Source: Ruania halotolerans (GTDB lineage: Bacteria; Actinomycetota; Actinomycetes; Actinomycetales; Beutenbergiaceae). From it: a DNA stretch of 64,000 nucleotides. This document shows, piece by piece, positions 35,240 to 43,666 of the stretch. The first letter of the stretch is position 1; the number at the start of each line of letters is the position of its first letter. Location: contig NZ_CP088017.1 of assembly GCF_021049285.1 (NCBI RefSeq), forward strand, positions 4,041,380 through 4,105,379, given 5' to 3'. The position numbers were made by a program, and so were the translations under genes. The notes below the pieces were generated by a model, which was given only the letters and a program-made list of their open reading frames with translations, was not told the DNA's origin and searched no databases.

Positions 35240-36550
35240 TCACTCCGCGGAGGCGTACTTCTCGGTCCAGAACTCGTCCCATGAGGCGAGCAGCTCCTCG
35301 TGGGTCATCTCCCCGAGCAGCACGCTCTGGATCTCCTGATCGGCCTTCTGGATCCACTCGGTCCACCAGCTCACACCGCGCGGCTGAGACACGTTGACGT
35401 ACGTCTCTGGGTCCTCAGTCATCGTCACGTAGCTGGTCCACGGACCCTCGGAGTAGAACTCGTCCTCGGCTGCCGAGGCGATCGGCGGCACCAGGCTGTT
35501 CGCCTGCGCGAACTCGGTGGCCGGCCCCTCCGAGGCGAGGAACTGCACCAGGGCGACCGCTTCCTCGTGGTGCTCACTGCCCTCGGCGACGCCCCATCCG
35601 GCTGTTGCCAGCGGCTGGGCGGCGCGACCGGTCGGTCCCACCAGCAGCGGGGCGGTGTCCCACTGGTCCTCGCTGAGCGTGTCCGAACCCTGGATGGTGG
35701 CGATCACTTCCGGGTCCTGGAGCAAGAACGCCGTGGAACCGTTGTTGAAGCCCTCCACCATCTCGGGGTATCCCCAGGAGACCGCCGAAGGCGGTGACGC
35801 CTGCTCGAACAGTGCGAAATACGTCTCCAGTGCATCCAACGCCTCCGGGGCGGCGAAGATGGTGGAGCCATCGTTCATCCGGAAGGCGTCTTCCACGTCG
35901 AGGTCGTCGATCACATAGGCATTGATGGCGGCGGTCACATTGCCGTTGGCGTTCTGCCCGCCACGGAAGGCGTACCCGTAGGTGTTGCTGGCCGGGTCCT
36001 GGATGGCGGTGGCCTGTTCAAGCAGGTCCTCCCAGCTGGACGGCGGCCCGTCGAAACCTGCCTCCTCCACCAGGTCGGTGCGGTAGAAGAGCGAAAGGCC
36101 ATAGAAGCCGTACGGGAGGAAGTAGCTCTCGCCGTCGCCCTCTGCCACGGCCCGGGCATTGTCGGTGAGGGCCTCCCACCCGTCCCAGCCTTCGAGGTCA
36201 CCGCTCATGTCGTACAGCCAGCCGTTGTTGGCGAACGGGCCCACCGTGATGTCGCGGACCTCAAGCACATCCACCCCGGAGCCCGATTGCAGCATCTGCT
36301 GGATGGTCTGGTCCGCCTGTTCGGTCGGAGGGGAGACGAGATCCACCTCCACGCCCGGGTTCTCTGCCTCGAAATCGTCGAGCAGGCCGCGGATCAACAC
36401 CGTACGGTCGGGGTTGGTGAGCGACTCCACCATCTGCAGAGTCACCTGATCGCCGGATTCGCCAGAGTCGGTCGAGTCACCGGAACAGGCTGCCAGGGCC
36501 AGCATGGCCAGGCCGGCCGTGGTGGCGACGGCGGAACGTCGGTATGTCAT
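35240..36550 (-). CDS. Sugar-binding lipoprotein of ABC importer, locus C
   Basis: This 436-residue family-1 solute-binding lipoprotein has the signal MTYRRSAVATTAGLAMLALAAC, with lipobox LAAC. GAAGGAGAGG precedes the ATG at 36550, which overlaps the stop of the PLP-enzyme gene (ATGA). The frame open to 37168 is a shadow. The mature protein has the usual two-lobed sugar-binder features (FLPYGFYGLSLFYRTDLV, ATAGWGVAEGSEH). The ligand is unknown; coupling to a class-V PLP enzyme hints at an amino-group-bearing compound or a processing step. Confidence 0.9.
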   Translation of the reverse strand: MTYRRSAVATTAGLAMLALAACSGDSTDSGESGDQVTLQMVESLTNPDRTVLIRGLLDDFEAENPGVEVDLVSPPTEQADQTIQQMLQSGSGVDVLEVRDITVGPFANNGWLYDMSGDLEGWDGWEALTDNARAVAEGDGESYFLPYGFYGLSLFYRTDLVEEAGFDGPPSSWEDLLEQATAIQDPASNTYGYAFRGGQNANGNVTAAINAYVIDDLDVEDAFRMNDGSTIFAAPEALDALETYFALFEQASPPSAVSWGYPEMVEGFNNGSTAFLLQDPEVIATIQGSDTLSEDQWDTAPLLVGPTGRAAQPLATAGWGVAEGSEHHEEAVALVQFLASEGPATEFAQANSLVPPIASAAEDEFYSEGPWTSYVTMTEDPETYVNVSQPRGVSWWTEWIQKADQEIQSVLLGEMTHEELLASWDEFWTEKYASAE

Positions 36551-37827
36551 GATTCCTCTCCTTCGAGGGTGTGGTGAGGTGAGCGGGAACGGGGACGCCG
36601 AGCCGATCGAGCAGGCCCGGCTGCGTCGAGCACAAGCGGGATGCCGCGCTCGACGAACTGGTGGAAGTCGGCAACCTCGGTGTACAGGTGCGCCGAGAGG
36701 CGCAGGTACGGTCGCCCGTCGAAGGTGGTGAATGCGGCCTCCACCCCGGCCGTATCGACGAGCACATCGCGCAGTCCGTCGGCCGCTTCGCGGTTGTCGG
36801 CGAGACTGTCCGGCATACGCACCAGACGCATCGATGGCACCGGCGCCACACCCATCACCACAGGCTCGGAGTCGAGGTGCGGTGCGATGGCCTCGCCGAT
36901 GATCGCGGCGCCGAGGTCGGCCAGCTCGGACATCGTCTCGCGCGCGGCCGCCCAGCCGTACTCGCGTTCCATCCAGGCGATCGCCCGTGGTGCGGCGAGA
37001 TAGCTGGTGGCGTCGATCGTTCCCTGGGTGTCGAATCGCGCGGGAAAGGGCTCCTCGGCAGCCCAGGAGTCGATCAACGGCCACAGGTCGTCCCGATCGG
37101 CCGCGGCGCTGACGAGCACCGCGGCTCCGCGCGGGGCACATGGCCACTTGTGCAGGTTGCCGAACCACCAGTCCGGCTCCCCGCAGCGGGCAGGCGCATC
37201 GATCAGACCAGGGGCATGGGCGCCGTCGACGAGTACCCGCACACCGGAGCGGCGCGCCTGCGCAACGATCTGTGCGACCGGGAAGCGGCGCGCGGTCGGT
37301 GAGGTGATCTGATCCACCACGATGAGCCGGGTCCGGGGTGAGGTGGCGGCGGCGAACCGGGTGAGGACCTCCTCGTCATCGGCGAATAACGGGATGGCGA
37401 CGATGCGCACGCTCGCACCGAACCGGCGAGCGAGGCGGCGCGCTCCCATGGTCACCGCGCCGTAACCGTGGTCGGTCACGAGGATCTCCTCGCCCGCTTC
37501 CAGCCGGAGACTGTTGAAGACGACGGTCGCCGCGGCCGAGGCGTTGGGGACGAACGCAAGATCGCCGGCATCGGCACCGATGAACGCGGCAATCTCGTGG
37601 CGAGCCTGCAGCACGTACTCGGCCAGCCGCGGGTACCAGCCAATCGGACTGCGATCGCCCACTGCCCGCAACTCGTCCTGGTACCGCACCACATCGGTGG
37701 GCACCGCACCGAACGAGCCGTGGTTGAGGTGCACGATCTCCGGGTCGAGCGGCCACGCGTCCCGCGCGCGGTGGTGGCTGCGCAGGCGCACGCCGCTCGC
37801 TGCTGACCGCAACGCTGCCTGGTGCAT
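36547..37827 (-). CDS. Class-V aminotransferase-fold PLP enzyme (isopenicillin-N-epimerase-like)
   Basis: This 426-residue fold-type-I enzyme has the PLP lysine in GNLHKWPCAPRG (about residue 230). The aspartate in LVDGAHAPGLID contacts the pyridine ring. Other motifs are LNHGSFGAVP at the N-terminus and IDATSYLAAPRAIAW. Members act as epimerases, lyases or desulfurases on amino acids; a reaction cannot be assigned. I chose the ATG at 37827 with AAAGAGG upstream over the ATG at 37842. It leads the locus C transport operon, which is unusual for a sugar-type importer, and is divergent from a FadR-like gene. Confidence 0.85.
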   Translation of the reverse strand: MHQAALRSAASGVRLRSHHRARDAWPLDPEIVHLNHGSFGAVPTDVVRYQDELRAVGDRSPIGWYPRLAEYVLQARHEIAAFIGADAGDLAFVPNASAAATVVFNSLRLEAGEEILVTDHGYGAVTMGARRLARRFGASVRIVAIPLFADDEEVLTRFAAATSPRTRLIVVDQITSPTARRFPVAQIVAQARRSGVRVLVDGAHAPGLIDAPARCGEPDWWFGNLHKWPCAPRGAAVLVSAAADRDDLWPLIDSWAAEEPFPARFDTQGTIDATSYLAAPRAIAWMEREYGWAAARETMSELADLGAAIIGEAIAPHLDSEPVVMGVAPVPSMRLVRMPDSLADNREAADGLRDVLVDTAGVEAAFTTFDGRPYLRLSAHLYTEVADFHQFVERGIPLVLDAAGPARSARRPRSRSPHHTLEGEES

Positions 37828-37850
37828 CACACCTCTTTCCATGGCCGCAT

Positions 37851-37927
37851 GTTGTTCGATGACTTGAGCGCCAATGCCGACTTTGACTGCACTATCAGAC
37901 CACTATTGGTGATACTTGTCGAACAAC
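37851..37927. promoter_or_regulatory. Inverted repeats in the PLP-enzyme/GntR divergent region
   Basis: GTTGTTCGA (37851-37859) and TCGAACAAC (37919-37927) are perfect 9-bp inverted arms 59 bp apart. The second overlaps the small palindrome TTGT-CGA-ACAA (37916-37926). In the middle TATCA-N12-TGATA (37893-37914) contains ACCA-N4-TGGT (37899-37910). These are candidate sites for the divergent GntR/FadR regulator; which one is used is unknown. Confidence 0.4.
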
Positions 37928-37970
37928 TCGTGGACTCTAGCCTAGGATCCATCAGTGAGGAAGGGGCAAC

Positions 37971-38666
37971 ATGCGTGCACTCGAGACCGCGCTGGATGGA
38001 TTGCGCACTCTGATCGCGGCTGAAGACCTGCAACCGCGGGATCGTCTCCCCAGCGAGTCGGAGCTGTGTGAGCGGTTCGGCGTGTCCCGCGGATCGCTGC
38101 GTGAAGCCATCCGGATGCTCGCCGCCCTCGGGGTGCTCGACACCAGGCACGGATCGGGCACCTACGTCGGCGATCTGCGCGCAGCGCCGATCCTGGAGAA
38201 CCTCTCGCTCACCGTGGGCCTACTCCCGCTGGACTCGCTGCTGGAGCTCACCGAACTGCGGCGCGCCTTGGAAGCGCACGCGGCAACGCTGGCGGCCGCG
38301 CGGATCGACGAGGCCACCTTGGTTCAGCTCGCCGAACTCCTGGACGAACTCGAGGCCACAACGGACGACGCCGAGCAGTCCCGCCTCGATCACGAGTTCC
38401 ACCTGCGTATCGTGGAAGTGGGCGCGAACAGTGCGTTCGCAGCGATGGTCTCAGTGCTGCGGTCCCGCTCGCGTGCCTACCATCTGTTCAGCACGCAGGA
38501 TGGTGACGAGGTGAAGCGGCTCTCCGACGCCGGCCACCGAGCCATCTGGCAGGGGTTGCGGGCGCGCGATCCGCTGGCGGCCTCCGCCGCTGCCGCTGCC
38601 CACGTCGCTCAGACGGAGGCGTGGCTTCGTCAGCATCGGCCGCCGGCCATCGTCGCCCACCCTTGA
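37971..38666 (+). CDS. GntR-family regulator, FadR/FCD subfamily
   Basis: This 231-residue regulator has an N-terminal GntR winged HTH (PRDRLPSESELCERFGVSRGSLREAIRMLAALGVL, about residues 22-57) with the wing RHGSGTYVG. A C-terminal all-helical FCD domain follows, with a DHEFH and later His residues that usually bind a metal and a carboxylate ligand. GGAAGGGG precedes the ATG. Divergence from the PLP-enzyme/ABC operon and the inverted repeats between them suggest that it represses that operon until an organic acid or amino-acid-like effector appears. Confidence 0.88.
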   Translation: MRALETALDGLRTLIAAEDLQPRDRLPSESELCERFGVSRGSLREAIRMLAALGVLDTRHGSGTYVGDLRAAPILENLSLTVGLLPLDSLLELTELRRALEAHAATLAAARIDEATLVQLAELLDELEATTDDAEQSRLDHEFHLRIVEVGANSAFAAMVSVLRSRSRAYHLFSTQDGDEVKRLSDAGHRAIWQGLRARDPLAASAAAAAHVAQTEAWLRQHRPPAIVAHP

Positions 38667-38791
38667 GCACGCGATCATAGGAATCGAGCTGCCCCGATCG
38701 AGTCGACGTCCTCTCGCCTGTCAGTCGGTTCAGGCGATGTCAGTCGATTCGCACACGCCGCGCGGCACAAGAAGCAGACAGACTGGACGCC

Positions 38792-39589
38792 ATGGAAACT
38801 GCACCGGTGGCCCCACCGCCGAGTAGCCGGGCTCGTTCGAAGCGCCTGACCGCCGAGATCTGGATCGTGCTCGGCCTGAGTCTGGGCAAGTCCGCGGTGT
38901 ATGCCGTGGTGGCGATCATCGCCGCACTGACTCGCGGCCCACTCGGGGAACAGACCACCGCCCTGAACACCTCCCAATCGCCGCGCCCCTACCTTGATCT
39001 GACCTACCAGGTGCTCTCGGTGGCCTTCGCGCTGGTCCCGGTGGCCCTGGTGCTCTACCTGCTCAGCGACTCCGGGCGCAGCGCCTTCCGCCGGATCGGG
39101 CTGGACCTGCGGCGCCCGGTCAGCGATCTCGGGTGGGGCGTCGCGCTCGGTGCACTGATCGGAATCCCCGGGCTCGGCCTGTACCTGGCCGGCCGTGCGC
39201 TCGGGATCACGGTCGCGGTACAGGCATCCGGGCTCGACCCGTACTGGTGGACCGTTCCGGTGTTGATCCTGGCGGCACTGAAGAACGCACTCGTGGAGGA
39301 GGTGATCGTGGTCGGCTACCTCGTGGAACGGCTCGGCGAGAAGCGCTGGGGCATCCCTGCCATCGTGGCCACGTCGGCGCTCATTCGCGGCGGATATCAC
39401 CTGTACCAGGGCTGGGGCCCCTTCGCCGCGAACGCCATCATGGGCGTGATCTTCACGTTGTTCTACCTCTCCCGGTTCGGTCGCAGGCGAGTGATGCCGT
39501 TGGTGGTGGCGCACACTGTGCTCGATGTGGCGGCGTTCGTGGGGTACCAGTACCTCCCCGAGACGTGGCTGGAGGCCCTCGGGGTCTGA
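38792..39589 (+). CDS. CPBP-family intramembrane metalloprotease
   Basis: This 265-residue protein with about seven membrane helices carries the CPBP (Abi) motifs EEVIVVGYL (about 170-178), RGGYHLYQGW (H about 196) and HTVLDVAAF. The first motif has the two glutamates but lacks the usual following Arg. Members cleave membrane proteins or process prenyl-modified peptides. Nothing nearby is an obvious substrate. It has no clear ribosome site and may be read from the GntR gene 125 bp upstream or alone. Confidence 0.82.
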   Translation: METAPVAPPPSSRARSKRLTAEIWIVLGLSLGKSAVYAVVAIIAALTRGPLGEQTTALNTSQSPRPYLDLTYQVLSVAFALVPVALVLYLLSDSGRSAFRRIGLDLRRPVSDLGWGVALGALIGIPGLGLYLAGRALGITVAVQASGLDPYWWTVPVLILAALKNALVEEVIVVGYLVERLGEKRWGIPAIVATSALIRGGYHLYQGWGPFAANAIMGVIFTLFYLSRFGRRRVMPLVVAHTVLDVAAFVGYQYLPETWLEALGV

Positions 39590-39688
39590 CCACCACACGG
39601 CGCTCGTGATCGCCGTCACACCGGCTCAGGCAGTTCAGTGCCGGAAATGACCCGAGGACTGTCACGCCCCTCACTTACCATCGAGATC

Positions 39689-42466
39689 ATGGCTGGCCAG
39701 ACCTCTGACACACCGGCGCCGCCCCACGGCCCGGTGCGCTCGGTCTCGCTGCTGGACGCACCGCTGACCCGCGTCCGCCGCCCCATGGATCTGGTCCTCA
39801 TGCTCACCACCTTGGTGGCCGTGGTGGTGGTGCTCGCCCTCTCGGTGTATGCCTACGGCACCACCACCGGCGTGACTCGCGATGTGCAGTCCGTGTTCTC
39901 CCAGGTGGTGCGCAACATCCTGCTGCTGCCGATGAACGCGATCGAGGGCTTCCTCACTCTGATTCTCCCGATCGTGGTCATCGTGGATCAGATCCTGCGG
40001 CGCCAGGCACGCAACATCCTGGACGCGCTCGCCGCCGCATTCGCCGCCGTCTTGGTGACGGCGGGAGCCAGCTGGCTGCTGGAGTCCTTCGCCCCAGAAG
40101 AGGTACTGCGGGCCCTGCACCTGCTCGAGGGCGGGGAATGGGTGATGACCGTGACGCCGATGGTGGCCGGACTGGCCGCCTTCCTCACCGCGATCGGAAC
40201 CCGCTCGAGGCGCCGCCTGGTGGCGATCTCGTGGAACCTGCTCTGGATCGTCCTGGTGGTTTCGGTCATCGCCGGCGAGGCAACGCTGGTGGGCGCCCTG
40301 GTCTCGGTGCTACTCGGACGTGCGGTGGGGCTCGGCATGCGGTACGCCTCCGGAGTGCGCAGTGAGCGCGCCCACGGAATCACGCTGGTCGAAGGGATCC
40401 GGCGCGCAGGAGTCGATGCGGTCAGTGTGATCCGGATCGGCGATACCACGGACCACGCGGCTCTGCCACGCGAGACCATCACGGTCTCGAACCCCATCGG
40501 CTACGTACCCGAGGGGATGACGGCGAACCGGGCCACAGCTGCCCGGGTGGAAGCGGAGGAGGCCGCGGCACGCGCCGCAGACGATCACGGCTCGACCCTC
40601 CTGGATGGCACGGAACCCACGCACGCCCGTAGCGGCACAGCCAGCACCGACCGCACCGACAGCGACAGCGACAGCGACAGCAGCGATGACAAAGGCGCGA
40701 CTCCGCCGCCCTCGTGGGCATCCGGATCCACCGGTGCGGCCGAGCCACCCGCCGTCCCGGATCACGTGCAGGATTCGGCCACCGTGGCCACCGAGCGCGA
40801 GGGGGCGAACCGCGTGTACGCGGTCACGGATGCCGACGGCGTGCGCTGGGACGCCGTCGTCCTGGATGCGGACCGGCAGGTGATCGGCTGGCTGAACGCA
40901 CTGCTCTCGACGCTCGCCCGCCGCGGCCTCGACCGCCGCGCCACCGTGTCTCTGCGCCAATCCGCCGAGCGGGCCTCCTTGATGTACTACGCCGCCGCAG
41001 CTGCCGGAGTGAACTGCCCCCGGCTGCACGGGATCGCCGAAGCGGGCGCATCGGTGCTGCTCCTGGGTGAGCACGTCCCCGGCGCCCGGCAGGTCTCGGA
41101 CATCGCTGCGGAGTCGATCACTGACGAGATGATGCACAGCGCATGGGAGCAGCTCGGGCGGGCGCACCGGGCCGGGCTCGCGCACCGCAACATCTCCGCT
41201 GACACGGTGCACGTGGTGACCAGCGGAGGTCGGGCCGGCGAGGTCTGGCTGAACGGTTGGGAGGAGGGGGAGATCGCCTCCGGATCGTTGGCGCGACGCG
41301 TGGACCTGGCCCAGTTGCTCACACTCTTCGCACTGCGGGTGGGTGCCGAACGTGCGGTCGCGGCTGCTTCGCGGGCGCTTTCGATCGCGCGACTGGCCGA
41401 AATCGCTCCGCTGCTGCAGCCCATCGCGCTACCGGCACAGACGCGCACCGAAGCCCGGGCGGCGAAGGACCTGATGGCCGAGCTGCGGACCCACCTGGTG
41501 GCGTTCATCCCGACCGCAGGCCACGTGCAGCCGATCCAGATCGCCCGGTTCACCGCCCGGACGGCCATCACCCTCACGGTGGCGGTGGTGGCCGGGTGGG
41601 TGGTGCTCACCACACTCAACTTCCAACAGATCGCCGATGTGGTGGCACAGGCGAATCCGTTGTGGTTGGTGGTGGCGTTCGCCTTTGGCCTACTCACCTA
41701 CCTGGGTTCGGCGATGGGCCTGGTGGCCCTCTCACCCGACCGGCTCGGCCTGTGGCGCACCATCCTCGTGCAGGTGGCCGCCTCCGTCATCACACTGGTG
41801 GCACCGGCGGGCGTGGGGCCGGCCGCCCTGAACCTGAGGTTCATGCAGAAACGCGGCGTGCAGACTCCGGTGGCGCTGGCCACAGTGGCGCTCCTTCAGG
41901 TGTCTCAGTTCGTCACCACCGTGCTCCTCTTGCTCGCGATCGCACTCCTCACCGGCAGTTCCAGTGCCCTGCAGCAGCTCCCCTCCGGGGCGGTGCTGGT
42001 GGTGGTGGGTGCGGTCCTGGTGCTCGCCGGTGCCGTCTTCGCGGTGGGTTCGTTGCGCCGATGGGTGATCAAGAAGACGAAACCCACGCTGCAGCAGGTC
42101 TGGCCACGGCTGGTCTGGGTGATCGGGCAACCACACCGGATCGTGATGGCCATCGGTGGCAACCTGATCATGACGATCGGCTTCCTGGCCGCGTTCGGTG
42201 CCGCGCTGGCGGCCTTCGGGCAGAGCCTGCCGCTGACGTCCTTGGCCGTCGTGTTCCTCACCGGGACGGCCGTCGGCTCCGCGATACCAACTCCCGGCGG
42301 TATCGGCACCGTCGAGTTCGCCCTGTCCACGGGTCTGACCACAGCGGGTATCGCGACTGCGGCCGCGGCCTCAGTGGCCGTGCTGTTCCGGGTGCTGACC
42401 TTCTGGATCCGGGTCCCCCTCGGATGGTGGGCGCTGCGCTACCTGCAACGTCGTGAAGTGCTTTGA
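39689..42466 (+). CDS. Flippase-like (UPF0104/MprF-type) membrane protein fused to a pseudokinase domain
   Basis: With the ATG at 39689 the protein has 925 residues. The N-terminal part (about 30-240) has several membrane helices. A Ser/Asp/Pro-rich linker (about 300-365) follows, then a cytoplasmic kinase-like domain (about 370-595). The catalytic loop reads HRNISADTV (H499, R500, N501), so the HRD aspartate, the lysine and the metal-binding asparagine are all replaced; the DFG region reads LNGWEEG. The C-terminal part (about 610-925) is an eight-helix UPF0104 domain, the flippase half of lysyl-phosphatidylglycerol synthases, with PTPGGIGTVEFAL near the end. It probably moves a lipid or lipid-linked precursor under regulatory control. 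A PP2C phosphatase gene follows after 50 bp. Confidence 0.82.
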   Translation: MAGQTSDTPAPPHGPVRSVSLLDAPLTRVRRPMDLVLMLTTLVAVVVVLALSVYAYGTTTGVTRDVQSVFSQVVRNILLLPMNAIEGFLTLILPIVVIVDQILRRQARNILDALAAAFAAVLVTAGASWLLESFAPEEVLRALHLLEGGEWVMTVTPMVAGLAAFLTAIGTRSRRRLVAISWNLLWIVLVVSVIAGEATLVGALVSVLLGRAVGLGMRYASGVRSERAHGITLVEGIRRAGVDAVSVIRIGDTTDHAALPRETITVSNPIGYVPEGMTANRATAARVEAEEAAARAADDHGSTLLDGTEPTHARSGTASTDRTDSDSDSDSSDDKGATPPPSWASGSTGAAEPPAVPDHVQDSATVATEREGANRVYAVTDADGVRWDAVVLDADRQVIGWLNALLSTLARRGLDRRATVSLRQSAERASLMYYAAAAAGVNCPRLHGIAEAGASVLLLGEHVPGARQVSDIAAESITDEMMHSAWEQLGRAHRAGLAHRNISADTVHVVTSGGRAGEVWLNGWEEGEIASGSLARRVDLAQLLTLFALRVGAERAVAAASRALSIARLAEIAPLLQPIALPAQTRTEARAAKDLMAELRTHLVAFIPTAGHVQPIQIARFTARTAITLTVAVVAGWVVLTTLNFQQIADVVAQANPLWLVVAFAFGLLTYLGSAMGLVALSPDRLGLWRTILVQVAASVITLVAPAGVGPAALNLRFMQKRGVQTPVALATVALLQVSQFVTTVLLLLAIALLTGSSSALQQLPSGAVLVVVGAVLVLAGAVFAVGSLRRWVIKKTKPTLQQVWPRLVWVIGQPHRIVMAIGGNLIMTIGFLAAFGAALAAFGQSLPLTSLAVVFLTGTAVGSAIPTPGGIGTVEFALSTGLTTAGIATAAAASVAVLFRVLTFWIRVPLGWWALRYLQRREVL

Positions 42467-42516
42467 GCGGTAGGGTGTGAGGGCAACGACGGACTCAATC
42501 TCAGAGGCGGTGCACG

Positions 42517-43665
42517 ATGGCGGTGAGGTTCCGCTACGCCCTGAGCACTGACCTCGGAACCGTCCGCACGAATAACGAGGACTCCGCATTCGGCAGTGAT
42601 CGTCTGCTTCTGCTCGCGGACGGAATGGGCGGCCATGCTGCAGGCGAGGTTGCCTCGGCCACGGCGATGCGCGTCTTCGCCGGGTTGACCACGCAGTTGG
42701 TCGCAGGCGTCACGGCCGCCGATGCCATCCTCGATGCCGGCCGTCGCACCCGCCGGGCGCTACACAGCATGTCCGAAGCGGATCCGATGCTCGAGTCGAT
42801 GGGCACCACGCTGCTCGCGGCGGCCTGCGATGGTGACGGGGTGACGGTGGGGCACATCGGCGATTCCCGCGTCTATGCGCTGCGCGAGGAGTCGCTCTAC
42901 CAGGTCACCACCGACCACACCCATGTCCAGCGGCTGGTGGAGACCGGTCAGCTCACTCCGGAACGTGCGCGCACCCATCCCTATCGGTCCATGTTGGTGA
43001 AATCGCTGGACGATCAGCCTGGTGGTGCAGATCTGGACATCATCGACGTGCAGCTTCAGGTCGGTGACCGGTTGCTGTTGTGCTCGGACGGGCTCTCCGA
43101 CTATCTCCCCGCCGAGCAGATCGGCGAGCTGCTCGCTGTGCCGGACCTTGAGGAGGCGGCGCAGCGATTGGTCGATGCCGCGCTCGAGATAGGCACCCGC
43201 GACAACGTGACCGTCGTGGTTGCCGATCTCGAGGTGCTCGAGAGCACGGCCAGCACCACGACTGCCTCGACACGGCACGATCCTGACGGCGGAGCCAGCG
43301 TCGTCGATCAGGGCAGCACCGTGGTCGGAGCTGCCGGGGATGCCATCGGCCTCTCGGCCGAGGCAGCCGCCGCGCTGCGCGCCACACTGCCGGACCTGGT
43401 CCTGGATGCGCAGGCGCCGATGGCTGGGCTGGCGGACGCACCTGCTGCCTCGCTGGAGGACGACGAGGCTCCTGACGACCAACCCCACACCCCACCCGGC
43501 GTCCCGCCCGCTGAAGGCGAGACGGCCGCCGCACCTGCGCCGTCGGGGAGTAGCTCCGGACCCGGGCAGACGCACCCCTCAGCGACTCCCCACCGCCTGC
43601 CCGGGCTGCTCGCGGCACTCGCGGTCCTCGCCGTTGCCGTGGCCCTCTGGCTGCTGCTCGGCTGA
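42517..43665 (+). CDS. PP2C-family serine/threonine phosphatase with membrane anchor
   Basis: The N-terminal PP2C domain (1-240) has all metal-site motifs: RTNNEDSAF, LLADGMGGHAAGE, GHIGDSRVYAL, LLLCSDGLSDYL and GTRDNVTVVV. An acidic, Pro/Ala-rich region leads to a single C-terminal membrane helix (LLAALAVLAVAVALWLLLG) that ends the protein at residue 382. It dephosphorylates Ser/Thr-phosphoproteins at the membrane. Unlike the usual pstP it is not in a pknAB-rodA-fha cluster but directly after the pseudokinase-flippase gene, which suggests a shared pathway. It ends one base from the convergent LssY gene. Confidence 0.92.
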   Translation: MAVRFRYALSTDLGTVRTNNEDSAFGSDRLLLLADGMGGHAAGEVASATAMRVFAGLTTQLVAGVTAADAILDAGRRTRRALHSMSEADPMLESMGTTLLAAACDGDGVTVGHIGDSRVYALREESLYQVTTDHTHVQRLVETGQLTPERARTHPYRSMLVKSLDDQPGGADLDIIDVQLQVGDRLLLCSDGLSDYLPAEQIGELLAVPDLEEAAQRLVDAALEIGTRDNVTVVVADLEVLESTASTTTASTRHDPDGGASVVDQGSTVVGAAGDAIGLSAEAAAALRATLPDLVLDAQAPMAGLADAPAASLEDDEAPDDQPHTPPGVPPAEGETAAAPAPSGSSSGPGQTHPSATPHRLPGLLAALAVLAVAVALWLLLG

Positions 43666-43666
43666 G

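Noticed and set aside
35240-37168. 642-codon frame extending the locus C binding protein upstream
   Set aside because: The lipoprotein signal starts at 36550 with a good ribosome site; the extension is a shadow of the PLP-enzyme gene.
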